A stretch of 39,833 bases of DNA, taken from the NCBI GenBank assembly GCA_013375475.1, contig JABXKD010000022.1, positions 1 to 39,833 of the forward strand. Reading direction: 5' to 3'. Below are positions 18,124-27,063 of the stretch, piece by piece (position 1 is the stretch's first letter; every line of letters begins with the position of its first letter). The stretch is from Promethearchaeota archaeon. GTDB taxonomy: Archaea; Asgardarchaeota; Lokiarchaeia; Sigyniarchaeales; SOKP01. The notes under the pieces are model-generated. The model did not search any database, was not told the origin of the DNA, and saw nothing but the letters and a program-made list of their open reading frames with translations. The position numbers and the translations under genes are program-made.

Positions 18124-19155
18124 TCAAGCGTAAAAGCGCTTAACTATTCGACAGATAGCTAAATTGATCCATAAAGAAAGATTTTTATCTTTTCCTTTTA
18201 ACAATTTCAAGTCCCACATTCCGTTCTCTGATTGTTTATCTCTCAATGTCTCAAGTGCTAATTTTATTTGCGGATGAGTTATAGAAAAACTTAGATTAGA
18301 GAGAGAATCAAGCGAAGATACGATGTCAGTCCACCAAAATGGGAAGGATACCTTTGTCCAATATTCTACTCCTCTGCGATCGGGGTATTTATCAGATTTA
18401 AAGAATCGCGAAGTTAAAAGTTCAGCGGCTGCTTTTACAGACTCATTATTTTTATATTTAGAATGTGCAGCGAATGCTCTAATTACTATCCCAGTCACCA
18501 TATGGGAGAAGGCTTTCTTTCTATTAGGTTCAAATGTGATAGGATTTTTAACAACCTCAAGATATTTAGCGTTATTTGTTCGCATCGCAATAGCCCATCC
18601 TCCATCTTCTTGTCGCATAGATAGTAACCATTCAAGAATGCTTTTGACGCGGCGATCTTCACCATATCCCGCTTTAATTAATAATTCGGTTATTGCTGCT
18701 GTATAATTAGGGCTGTATTGAGTACCGTAAAATCCCCTAATATCTCCTTCATCCGTTTGACAAGAAAAAACGTATTCGGCAGCTCTACGGATCGAATCGT
18801 GTTCATTAGTGAAACCGAATTTTTCAATAAGAAAACCTAATTGTCTGTATGTCTCAAGAAGATTATAATTTTCTGGTTCATTTAATTTGGCTTTCCAAGC
18901 AGGGTACCTCCAACTTCCATCTTCTTGCTGTTTTTTAATAATCTTGGTGGCTGGTGGTAAAATCCATAATGTATCGAGTGGTTTAGGTTCTTCTTCCAGA
19001 AGATCTCGTTTAGTGAAAAATAAAATTACTTCATTTCTACTGGAAATAAGAGGGATCAAGGGATCATAAATGAAATGTTCTTTCCATCCTTCCAAATTAT
19101 TGCCACTCTCTATATAAAAGAAAAAATATGAGATATTTTCAATGGATATTGTCAC
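18124..19155 (-). CDS. Alpha-alpha toroid (terpene cyclase/prenyltransferase-like) protein
   Basis: A 343-residue protein with repeats of the squalene cyclase/prenyltransferase-beta alpha-alpha barrel: QQEDGSW, CQTDEGDI, RQEDGGWA and KQSENGMWD, each about 40-100 residues apart. These are QW-like repeats. The DxDD motif of class II cyclases is not visible. The protein is about half the length of squalene-hopene cyclase, so it may form one barrel and bind a polyprenyl or other hydrophobic ligand without cyclising it. No isoprenoid gene is adjacent. The start is GTG 19155; an internal TTG start is possible. The domain call is good and the function is unknown. Confidence 0.7.
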   Translation of the reverse strand: MTISIENISYFFFYIESGNNLEGWKEHFIYDPLIPLISSRNEVILFFTKRDLLEEEPKPLDTLWILPPATKIIKKQQEDGSWRYPAWKAKLNEPENYNLLETYRQLGFLIEKFGFTNEHDSIRRAAEYVFSCQTDEGDIRGFYGTQYSPNYTAAITELLIKAGYGEDRRVKSILEWLLSMRQEDGGWAIAMRTNNAKYLEVVKNPITFEPNRKKAFSHMVTGIVIRAFAAHSKYKNNESVKAAAELLTSRFFKSDKYPDRRGVEYWTKVSFPFWWTDIVSSLDSLSNLSFSITHPQIKLALETLRDKQSENGMWDLKLLKGKDKNLSLWINLAICRIVKRFYA

Positions 19156-19246
19156 TGAATAATCAACATTCTTATATTAATTCTATATTTTCATTGAAAT
19201 CTTAAAGATAAAAACTATTAATCTCATCTTTAATTTTAAATTAATA

Positions 19247-20677
19247 ATGGGGTCTGTAGAAAATAAAGACATCAAAGTAAAAGATATATCTTTTATTAAT
19301 AGTATTAAATCTATTGCTGTCATTGGAGCCTCAAAAAAGAGAGATTATTTCTTTTTAAGAAACCATCAATATATGTTTAAAGGCAGTTTATACGCAGTGC
19401 ATCCTAATGCTGAAGAAATATCAAATTTTCCAAAAGAAAATATGTACACTTCAATCCTTGATATCCCAGAAGCAATAGATTTCGCGTTTATCGCAGTTCC
19501 AGCAAAAAAAGTGTTAGAAGTGATGGATGATTGCGTAGAAAAAGGAGTAAAATTGGTCACGATTTTTACATCAGAGTTTTCAGATGCCGGAACAGAAAAA
19601 GGTGCTGAATTAGAAAAAGAGTTGTTAAGAAGAGCCAAAAACAAGGTAAGAATTTTAGGCCCAAATGGATTAGGGTTGTTCTACCCTAAGATAGGAGTCG
19701 CTTGGCGTCCTGAATTCCCAACAGATCTTGGAAATGTTGGATTTATTGCTCAATCTGGAGGGATATGCAACATTGCTATTTATTCCTCTCTTGAATTAGG
19801 AATTAATTTCTCAAAAGTTTTTTCATTTGGAAATGGTGCAGATTTAGATTTTGTTGACCTTCTCTCATTTTTAATAAACGATCCAGAAACAGAAATTATT
19901 TTATGTTATCTCGAAGGAATTAAAGAAGGTCGGATAGATACTCTTAAGACAATTCTAAAGGGTAACACCAAGCCTATAATAGTTCTAAAAGGGGGACAGA
20001 GTGAAATAGGAGCTATCGCTGCTAAAACTCATACAGCGTCAATAGCGGGGGATAACAAAATTTGGAAAAATTTCTTTCGTCAATTTAACCTCATTGAAGT
20101 TGATTCTTTAGAGGAATTACTTCATACAGCTCGTTTAATAGATTGTTATGGGTGTTTTAAACTGCAAAATTTGGCAGTTGTAAGTATATCTGGAGGTTAT
20201 GGGGTAGTTTTGGCTGATCTGATTGAAAAATCGGGATTACATGTACCTCCATTTTCCCCAAATATACAGCATGAGATTTCAAAGAGGTTTTTTATGGCAG
20301 GAACAAGCTCTAATAACCCACTTGATTTTGCTGCTCAATTTTTTGCCATTAATATTGTTAAAGAGGTTATTGATATAATATTATCAGACAACAATTTTGA
20401 TGGGTTAATAATTGATTTACCTGGATTTTATCTAAAATTGTCACCTCGGATAGAAAGTACTGAGGATTTTTTCAAGATTATGTTAGAGATCCTAAACTTG
20501 GGACATAAACATAATAAACCTTTAATTCTAATTATGCAGCATCTTACTCGCCCAAATACAATTAATGAGTTTCTTACGAAAATAAAAGAAAATAAAATAA
20601 CTATTTTTGGAGATCCACAAGAATTTCTACCATTATTGCCCAAAATTACTAAATATAAGATGAAGTCGAAATTATAG
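19247..20677 (+). CDS. ADP-forming acyl-CoA synthetase alpha subunit
   Basis: A 476-residue protein matching the alpha part of NDP-forming acyl-CoA synthetases, which make ATP and an acid from acyl-CoA in archaea that ferment 2-oxoacids. It has a CoA-binding Rossmann domain (SIAVIGASKKRDY near 22-34, ILGPNGLG 137-144, FIAQSGGICN 166-175). A succinyl-CoA-ligase-like domain follows, with the phospho-histidine His262 in AKTHTASIAGD. A second ligase-like domain (VVSISGGYGVVLAD) follows. The ATP-grasp beta subunit is not fused and is not in the window, so it must be encoded elsewhere. Given three 2-oxoacid oxidoreductases nearby, a role in energy conservation from their products fits, but the genes do not form one operon. 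Confidence 0.85.
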   Translation: MGSVENKDIKVKDISFINSIKSIAVIGASKKRDYFFLRNHQYMFKGSLYAVHPNAEEISNFPKENMYTSILDIPEAIDFAFIAVPAKKVLEVMDDCVEKGVKLVTIFTSEFSDAGTEKGAELEKELLRRAKNKVRILGPNGLGLFYPKIGVAWRPEFPTDLGNVGFIAQSGGICNIAIYSSLELGINFSKVFSFGNGADLDFVDLLSFLINDPETEIILCYLEGIKEGRIDTLKTILKGNTKPIIVLKGGQSEIGAIAAKTHTASIAGDNKIWKNFFRQFNLIEVDSLEELLHTARLIDCYGCFKLQNLAVVSISGGYGVVLADLIEKSGLHVPPFSPNIQHEISKRFFMAGTSSNNPLDFAAQFFAINIVKEVIDIILSDNNFDGLIIDLPGFYLKLSPRIESTEDFFKIMLEILNLGHKHNKPLILIMQHLTRPNTINEFLTKIKENKITIFGDPQEFLPLLPKITKYKMKSKL

Positions 20678-20740
20678 TAGATGTAATCCCCTTATTATCT
20701 AAAAGTTCAAATTATTTAAGAAAAAGCAAAAAAGAAAAAT

Positions 20741-23092
20741 CTATTTTAAAGCTATTTTACTTACTTGCGAGACTATATCAGCAAATCTTTTTCCTTCTGC
20801 TGCAGATATCCATTCAATGACAAATCTCTCATCAGAAATTTTATTTTTCGTCATCCAATTTCTAATTTTTTTTTCTCGTTTTATGGCAAAGTCATTTCCA
20901 GAAATATAATGGCAATCTTGTGGATGACATCCAGTCAACATAACAGCTCCAGCTCCGCGGTTAAAACAGTGTTTAATAAAAGAAGGATTTACTCGTCCGG
21001 AACACATAGTTCTAACAATTCTTGTATTAGTCGGATACTGAATTCGACTTGTTCCTGCCAAATCCGCTCCAGCATACGAACACCAATTACAAGCAAAAAT
21101 TAACACTTTTTTTGAGGCATCCTCACGAAGAGCTATATCAATTTGTCTGAGAATCATGGCATCTGTAAAATTTGTCATGGTAATAGCATTTGTGGGGCAA
21201 TCTGCTGAACACGTCCCACAACCTTTACATAATACTGGAATAATGCGTGCAGGTGTTTTTTTATCTGGATCAACACTAATAGCACCGTAAGGACAACGAG
21301 ATACACAAATACCACAACTAGTACACTTATCTATATCCACAAATGCATATAAAGGTTCTACATGGAATTCTTCTTTTGAAAGCAAATTTCCACAGCGCCC
21401 AGCTGCAGCGCTTGCCTGGGTAACCGTGTCTCTAATATCCTTTGGTGATTCTGCGCCCCCAGCAATGAAGATACCATCATTTGGAGTATCTACAGGTCGA
21501 AGTTTAGGATGTGCTTCAATGTAAAACCCTTTTGAATCCTTAGCAATAGGAAAGGGAATAGATTCTGAAGAACCTTCGACTCCTATAGAAAGGACTACTA
21601 AATCAAAGTTTTCAGAAAGAATTGTTCCATTGCTTATATTTTCAGCATTAACTATAAGATTTTTGGTAATGGGATCTTCTTTAATTTGACCAGGACGCCC
21701 ACGTATAAATAAAACACCTTCTTCTCTTGATCGTGAATATAATTCTTCAAATCCTTTACCAAAAGCCCTAATATCAATAAAGAATATTGCAACCTCAACA
21801 TCAGGCCAGTGTTCTTTAATTAAAAGGCTATCTTTTATACTTTCCATACAACAGAAGTTGGAACAGTATGGATTAAATCTCTTGTCACGCGATCCTACAC
21901 AATTAATAAAAGCAACTCTTTTTGGCTTTTTAAGATCGCTAGGACGTACAAGTTCTCCATTCGTTGGTCCCGCAGCATTAATTAACCTTTCGAATTCAAA
22001 GGTTGTTATAATGTTAGAATAATTACCCCATCCATATTCTGGGAGTTTAGAGGCATCAAAAAGCTCGAAACCTATTGCGATAATAATGCTACCTACTTTA
22101 TAATTAAAAATCTTTTCGGAATCCTCATAATTTATGGCTTCTTTTTCGCAATCAGAAACGCATTTTCCACAGGTTAGAGGCGTGAGGCCTAAACAGTTCT
22201 TTTCATCAATTATATAACTTGCTGGGACTGCTTGTGGATATGGAATATATATTGCTTTTCTCCAACCTAAGTTGCCAGAATACTCATCAACAACGCTTTC
22301 AGGGCAGATTGCAACACAATCTCCGCACGCAGTACAGAGGTTTTCATCTACATAGCGTGGGTATTTTTTAATTGTGACTTCAAAATTACCGACATATCCA
22401 GATATAGCTGTAACTTCAGCATAAGAAATTAAATTAATATTTTCATGATTACCTACATCAGCCATTTTAGGCCCTAATATACAGATTGAACAATCCATTG
22501 TTGGAAAAGTTTTATCGATGAGAGCCATCTTTCCTCCAATAGTAGGTGCTTTTTCGACAAGGATAACTTCGTGATCATCAGCTAAATCTAACGCAGCTTG
22601 AATTCCTGCTACGCCTCCTCCAATGATTAAGACTCTTTGTGTAATAGGAACAACTATGTCATCAATTGCTTCTAATAATTCAGCTTTAGCGATTGCCATT
22701 TCAAGGATTTCTTTAGCCTTTTTAGTCGCTTCTTCTTTCTCTGAAAGATGTACCCAACTACATTGTTCTCGGATATTAGCTACTTCTACTAACGAAGGAT
22801 TTATTCCAGCTCCTCTTAAAAGTTTTTTCCATGTTGGACCATGTAATCTCGGTGAGCATGCTGCTATAACTATCTTCTCTATACCTTGCTCGTTAATTGC
22901 GTTTACTATTTCTACTTGCCCAGGATCAGAACACGTATATGTATTAACTTGAACTAGTTTGACCCTTGGATCTCCTTCAATTTCTTTTGCTAATTGATCA
23001 ATATCAACAGTTCCGCCAATATTTTTTCCACATTTACATAGAAAAATACCAATTTTTGGTTCGATTCTAGGTTTATCAGCACTTTCAGTCAT
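20741..23092 (-). CDS. hdrA: HdrA-like flavoprotein with fused MvhD domain
   Basis: A 783-residue HdrA, the FAD protein at the centre of flavin-based electron bifurcation in heterodisulfide reductase. In order it shows N-terminal Cys motifs (FLCKCGKN), the FAD site GGGVAGIQAA (158-167), DCSICILGPKM (200-210), a [4Fe-4S] motif (Cys253/256/259/263), and a Cys set near CLGLTPLTCGKCVSDC. The second FAD segment (GIFIAGGAESPKDI) and two more ferredoxin clusters (CTSCGICVSRCP, CKGCGTCSADCP) follow. Residues about 668-783 form a complete MvhD-type [2Fe-2S] domain with CNWCSYAGADLAG, MCSGR and GCHPQDCHY. No HdrB or HdrC lies nearby. It follows korB by 21 bases in the same direction, so the KOR enzyme is its likely electron donor or acceptor. 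Confidence 0.93.
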   Translation of the reverse strand: MTESADKPRIEPKIGIFLCKCGKNIGGTVDIDQLAKEIEGDPRVKLVQVNTYTCSDPGQVEIVNAINEQGIEKIVIAACSPRLHGPTWKKLLRGAGINPSLVEVANIREQCSWVHLSEKEEATKKAKEILEMAIAKAELLEAIDDIVVPITQRVLIIGGGVAGIQAALDLADDHEVILVEKAPTIGGKMALIDKTFPTMDCSICILGPKMADVGNHENINLISYAEVTAISGYVGNFEVTIKKYPRYVDENLCTACGDCVAICPESVVDEYSGNLGWRKAIYIPYPQAVPASYIIDEKNCLGLTPLTCGKCVSDCEKEAINYEDSEKIFNYKVGSIIIAIGFELFDASKLPEYGWGNYSNIITTFEFERLINAAGPTNGELVRPSDLKKPKRVAFINCVGSRDKRFNPYCSNFCCMESIKDSLLIKEHWPDVEVAIFFIDIRAFGKGFEELYSRSREEGVLFIRGRPGQIKEDPITKNLIVNAENISNGTILSENFDLVVLSIGVEGSSESIPFPIAKDSKGFYIEAHPKLRPVDTPNDGIFIAGGAESPKDIRDTVTQASAAAGRCGNLLSKEEFHVEPLYAFVDIDKCTSCGICVSRCPYGAISVDPDKKTPARIIPVLCKGCGTCSADCPTNAITMTNFTDAMILRQIDIALREDASKKVLIFACNWCSYAGADLAGTSRIQYPTNTRIVRTMCSGRVNPSFIKHCFNRGAGAVMLTGCHPQDCHYISGNDFAIKREKKIRNWMTKNKISDERFVIEWISAAEGKRFADIVSQVSKIALK

Positions 23093-23113
23093 ATTTTAAA
23101 TACTACCTTTAAT

Positions 23114-23980
23114 TCAATTATTAATTTTCTTATCTTGTGCTTTAATTCGTACTTGTTCTATTTTTTCGCTAAATCCTTCCCGTGTCTCCTCAACAAATTC
23201 CCCGCATATTATAATCCCTCTCTTGAAATCAAAAGTTGCTTGACTAGGGGCCCAATCAACTTTAATTTTAATTTGTTTTTTTAACCATTCTAGTATCTCT
23301 ACAGCATCGCCTAATTTATTTTTAGAACCATATTGAACAAAACAAGGGGCAAGCACTTCTATAAAGCTAAATCCTTGATTGTCTATAGATTTAAAAATAC
23401 TTTTTTGTAATCGAATTGTGTCATATCCAGGCCATCTAGCGACATATGTCGCTCCTGACGCCGCCGCTAGATTTACTAAATTGAAAGGAGATTCCACATT
23501 TCCATAAGGTGTTGTTTGAGTAATGTCTCCAATTTGAGTTGTTGGGGCTACTTGTCCTCCAGTCATTCCATATATATTGTTATTTATACAGAGAACTGTT
23601 ATCTCTACATTTCTTCTAGCAGCATGGATAAAATGATTCCCACCTATAGCAAAAAGATCTCCATCTCCCGATAGAACTATAACCTTTAATTTAGGATTTG
23701 CTAATTTTATACCCGTAGCAAAAGGTATAGCTCTCCCATGTGTAGTATGGAAGGCTGGTGCTTTAAAGCATCCACTTGATCGACCAGTACATCCTATACC
23801 AGATACTATGGCGTAATCTTTAGATGTAAGACCTCTTTCTTTTAAACAACTTGCAATTGATGTAATTACCGTTCCAATTAAACAACCCGGACAAAAAATG
23901 AATCGATTTAAATTTAACATATCATTTAAGGGGTGAGCAAGTGTTTCAGGGGGGATTGATGTTTGATCAGATGGACTCAT
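23114..23980 (-). CDS. korB: 2-oxoglutarate-type:ferredoxin oxidoreductase beta subunit
   Basis: A 288-residue beta subunit of the KOR type. It carries the cluster Cys pair FCPGCLIG (29-36), SGIGCTGRSSG (60-70), HTTHGRAIPFATGIKLANP (78-96), the TPP motif GDGDLFAIGGNH (105-116) and NNNIYGMTGGQ (133-143). The pattern differs clearly from the two PorB proteins and matches the KorB/IorB-like branch. The exact 2-oxoacid is not certain. It lies three bases after korA and 21 before hdrA. Confidence 0.92.
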   Translation of the reverse strand: MSPSDQTSIPPETLAHPLNDMLNLNRFIFCPGCLIGTVITSIASCLKERGLTSKDYAIVSGIGCTGRSSGCFKAPAFHTTHGRAIPFATGIKLANPKLKVIVLSGDGDLFAIGGNHFIHAARRNVEITVLCINNNIYGMTGGQVAPTTQIGDITQTTPYGNVESPFNLVNLAAASGATYVARWPGYDTIRLQKSIFKSIDNQGFSFIEVLAPCFVQYGSKNKLGDAVEILEWLKKQIKIKVDWAPSQATFDFKRGIIICGEFVEETREGFSEKIEQVRIKAQDKKINN

Positions 23981-23983
23981 ATG

Positions 23984-25129
23984 TTAAACCTCCTCCATCA
24001 ACTTTTTATAAATAAATTTAGGACTAAAAGGAATGGTAGTAGGAATTGTAATGCCAGAAACAGTAAACAAATGTCGAAATCTCTGAACTTCTCTAATTAT
24101 CATTCCATTGTTCATTTCACAAACAATAACCTTTGATGCTCCCATTTGTCCAATTCTTTCCATTACTTCGTCAGGAAACGGCCATAGAGTTTTTAATCGG
24201 ACAAGTCCCACCTTATATCCTTTTTGACGTGCTTGCTCAACGGCTTCTGGCACGCCTCTTGCATTAATTCCATAGGCTAAGATAACGATTTCAGCATCAT
24301 CTAAATGTTTTTCTTCCCAATCATTAATTTGAGGTCTTGCTCTTTTAATTTTATCACAAAGCCGTTTGATTAGAACCTCTGCGGCTTCTGGAGTCATTTG
24401 AGGATTACCTTCTATGTCATGAGTCAAACCTGAAACATAAAATGAGTAGCTCGTTCCTGCTATTGCCATTCCAGGCACAAGATCATCATCAAAAGCTTCA
24501 AAAGGTTTATATTTCTCTGGTGGAACTTGAGGTTTTTTACGCTCTACTAATTCAATATTTGAATGGATATTAACGACTTCCATCATTTGCCCTAAAATTC
24601 CGTCTGAAGCGACAATTACAGGTATACGATATTTCTCAGATAAATTAAATGCTTGTATGGTAAAATCATACATTTCTTGAACTGTAGATGGGGCTAATAC
24701 AATTATTTCATAATCTCCATGAGAAGCGTATCTCGTTTGATATACATCTGATTGAGACGCATTTGTGGGTTGTCCTGTACTAGGGCCCCCTCTCATTATC
24801 GTGACGATAACCGCTGGTACTTCTAACATAATTCCTAAACCTATACTTTCAGCCATAAGTGAAAGACCGGGTCCTGAAGTTGCGGTCATAACTTTCTTTC
24901 CAGCATAAGAAGCTCCAAAACAACTTGTGATTGAAGCCAGCTCATCTTCCATTTGAACAAATGTTCCATTAACTTGAGGAAGGCGTCTTGACATGTAAGC
25001 AGCAATTTCTGAGGATGGTGTGATAGGATAACCCGCAAAATATAAACATCCTGCTGTAATCGCACCTTCTGCACATGCAGAATTTCCAGTAGTTAATATT
25101 CTTTTTTCTTGGATATTTGCATTACTCAT
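23984..25129 (-). CDS. korA: 2-oxoglutarate-type:ferredoxin oxidoreductase alpha subunit
   Basis: A 381-residue alpha subunit of the KOR type. It shows GNSACAEGAITAGC near the start, AGYPITPSSEIAAYM, and VQMEDELASITSCFGASYAG with the TPP-activating Glu. TATSGPGLSLMAESIG and GGPSTGQPTNASQSDV are the marks that separate KorA from pyruvate enzymes. It would form the catalytic core with KorB. Its start overlaps the end of korD by eight bases, which points to coupled translation. Confidence 0.93.
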   Translation of the reverse strand: MSNANIQEKRILTTGNSACAEGAITAGCLYFAGYPITPSSEIAAYMSRRLPQVNGTFVQMEDELASITSCFGASYAGKKVMTATSGPGLSLMAESIGLGIMLEVPAVIVTIMRGGPSTGQPTNASQSDVYQTRYASHGDYEIIVLAPSTVQEMYDFTIQAFNLSEKYRIPVIVASDGILGQMMEVVNIHSNIELVERKKPQVPPEKYKPFEAFDDDLVPGMAIAGTSYSFYVSGLTHDIEGNPQMTPEAAEVLIKRLCDKIKRARPQINDWEEKHLDDAEIVILAYGINARGVPEAVEQARQKGYKVGLVRLKTLWPFPDEVMERIGQMGASKVIVCEMNNGMIIREVQRFRHLFTVSGITIPTTIPFSPKFIYKKLMEEV

Positions 25130-25409
25130 TGTTTATAACTTCCTTGTTATCTTTTTCCAAAATATATAATGAAACAGTAGGACATAACCGTTCACATTGT
25201 CTGCATCCTGCACACCCTTCAGGTTTAACCACGATCGCATAATGGAGCATGCGACTATTAAACTTATCTTCACTTATTTCTATTAAATCTTTTGGACAGA
25301 ATGACAAACATAATTCGCAACCATCGCATTGTTCAGAATCTATAATTATTTCATACTTTTTCTCGGGGGAAGGAGGTGGCAAAATAGGTGTTCGTTTAGA
25401 TTCTAACAT
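25122..25409 (-). CDS. korD: 2-oxoglutarate-type:ferredoxin oxidoreductase delta (ferredoxin) subunit
   Basis: A 95-residue ferredoxin subunit with two [4Fe-4S] motifs, CDGCELCLSFCP (28-39) and CAGCRQCERLCP (about 70-81). The N-terminus is proline-rich. It overlaps korA by eight bases. A gap of 193 bases separates it from korC upstream, wide compared with the other junctions of this gene set, and could hold a second promoter. Confidence 0.9.
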   Translation of the reverse strand: MLESKRTPILPPPSPEKKYEIIIDSEQCDGCELCLSFCPKDLIEISEDKFNSRMLHYAIVVKPEGCAGCRQCERLCPTVSLYILEKDNKEVINNE

Positions 25410-25602
25410 TTTTTAATCCTCTAATATACTTACACATCTGACTATATTTATTACTCTTATTCTTTAAAATAAAAGGTTCTCTTTTAAATTTGCTTTTTCG
25501 AAGCAGTAGTAGCCTACTAAATAGCGATTCCTTTTTGTGAAATTATCTTTTTGAGATATCATAAGTCTAATCTTTTTAGTTTTTGATAAAAGAAAATACA
25601 TT

Positions 25603-26169
25603 TTATTGAAATTGATTTTTTAATTCCTGATAGAGTGCTTGACCAAGTTGATAACTTTGAATATTGACTTCTCTAAACCGTTTTGGCATACTACTTAAAA
25701 CCTGGTTGTAGTAGTCTTCTTTTAAATCAATTTTCCTACTCTCTTTAAGATATTGTGAAAGGAATCCTAAACAAAGAATATTCGCACTCTGAGGTATTTT
25801 TTTTTCATCAGCTCGCCTCGTAATTGGAACAAGATGAAATTTTCCTTTCTGGATGATTTCCTCGGCGTTATTAATTGTATGCTCATCGATAAAAGAACGA
25901 GTTTTTTCATATATGCATTCAGAGGCGCGTTTGAATCCTTTTTGATCTATAGCAATAAAAATATCAGCATCTTTATCGCAGAATGGATATGAAATAGGAG
26001 TAGAGCTTAGAATAACGTCACAAAAAATAGGTCCCCCTCTAACGGAAGGTGTATAGTCAACTGTTAGTGTTGCATAATAATTACCAACCATTGCAACTCG
26101 AACTAATATACTTCCTAAAAATTTGATACCTTGTCCGCCGCGACCAGAAAATCGCAATTTTAATTTCAT
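25603..26169 (-). CDS. korC: 2-oxoglutarate-type:ferredoxin oxidoreductase gamma subunit
   Basis: A 188-residue gamma subunit with LRFSGRGGQGIKFLGSIL at the N-terminus and TLTVDYTPSVRGGPIFCDVILS following, as in KorC proteins. It would complete the KorABCD enzyme. It is separated from korD by 193 bases, so it may be transcribed with the rest or from its own promoter. The region between 26170 and 26285 contains no gene. Confidence 0.9.
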   Translation of the reverse strand: MKLKLRFSGRGGQGIKFLGSILVRVAMVGNYYATLTVDYTPSVRGGPIFCDVILSSTPISYPFCDKDADIFIAIDQKGFKRASECIYEKTRSFIDEHTINNAEEIIQKGKFHLVPITRRADEKKIPQSANILCLGFLSQYLKESRKIDLKEDYYNQVLSSMPKRFREVNIQSYQLGQALYQELKNQFQ

Positions 26170-26285
26170 GAGTTTCTCTAATAAGATATGTAATTGAAAT
26201 TTATTATGGTAAATAATTATAATTAATTTTACTAATTTTATATACTAAATACGAACACGTCCTCTTCTCCCTCTTTATCAGATTA

Positions 26286-26639
26286 CTAAATAGGTTCAAA
26301 AGCATAATCATAGACTTCTTTTCCATCTAAGTTATTGCTAATTTTTCTATAAACGGGTCTCATCTCTATTCCAATTTTTACTTGATCATTTGAATCGATT
26401 TGTCCGAGAACTTTAATTCCATTTTCAAACTCCAGAATTCCAAGTGTATAATGAGGCTTATCACGAAATTCTGCAGGCGGTGCTTTCAATATTGTATAGT
26501 TTAATAACTTAGCATTACCGGTTGCTTTAACTCTATCAAATTTTTCGTGCTTACAATTTAAACATCTAATATGGGATGAATGCTGTAAAAATCCACATTT
26601 TTGACATTTTTCCCACTCAATTTTTTCATCATTATTCAC
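26286..26639 (-). CDS. DUF35 OB-fold/zinc-ribbon protein
   Basis: A small acyl-CoA-associated protein of the DUF35/ChsH2 type. A zinc ribbon (CQKCGFLQHSSHIRCLNC) is followed by an OB-fold (LLNYTILKAPPAEFRDKPHYTLGI.., then VLGQIDS). In archaea such proteins usually bridge acetoacetyl-CoA thiolase and HMG-CoA synthase. No intact thiolase is in the window; only a C-terminal remnant lies 9 kb away. I take GTG 26639 as the start because GGTGA lies just before it on the minus strand; the frame extends in frame to TTG 26657. The product is about 117 residues. The family is secure and the partner unknown. Confidence 0.8.
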   Translation of the reverse strand: MNNDEKIEWEKCQKCGFLQHSSHIRCLNCKHEKFDRVKATGNAKLLNYTILKAPPAEFRDKPHYTLGILEFENGIKVLGQIDSNDQVKIGIEMRPVYRKISNNLDGKEVYDYAFEPI

Positions 26640-26781
26640 TATACTCTCACCTTTCAATTCAAGATTATAGAATAAGCAAATGCTTAATATCGTTACGGAA
26701 AAACTTAGATGTTCTATACTTCTAAATAAAGTATTTAATAAAATAAGGTTGTTAAAAAAAATGGAGAAATTAAGCTTTTAA

Positions 26782-27063
26782 TTAGCGAATATGAAAATTT
26801 CTCTCAACATAAAAAGAATTCCTGACATTTCCTATAGGAATTGTTTCTTGAAGGTATCTTGGATTCAATTCAGTTTTCTTGATAATATTACTCAACTCAC
26901 GGTTGAGCCTTTCTAATTTCAGTATCTGTTTTTCGACTTTTTTTGAGTGTAGTAATGCTGGTGGAATGGTTTTCACGATAATGACTCTTTCTATTTCTTC
27001 CAAAGTAGCATCGTTAGGAAGTTCCCTTAATAAAGATATTATTTCTTGTTTTATAATTGCCAT
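26782..27063 (-). CDS. Antitoxin-like small protein
   Basis: A 93-residue protein. Its N-terminus (KQEIISLLRELPNDATLEEIERVI) resembles the short helix-turn start of RelB/PHD-like antitoxins, where the pattern LPxDAxxEEI recurs. The rest is helical and basic, with a coiled-coil-like stretch (VEKQILKLERLNRELSNIIK). A good RBS (AAGGAG) precedes the ATG. No toxin gene is adjacent on either side, so it may be an orphan antitoxin or a small regulator of another kind. Treat the antitoxin reading as a hint. Confidence 0.55.
   Translation of the reverse strand: MAIIKQEIISLLRELPNDATLEEIERVIIVKTIPPALLHSKKVEKQILKLERLNRELSNIIKKTELNPRYLQETIPIGNVRNSFYVERNFHIR

Noticed and set aside
20765..22952. Two plus-strand frames of about 110 codons inside hdrA
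   Set aside because: Both are antisense shadows of a strongly conserved coding sequence.
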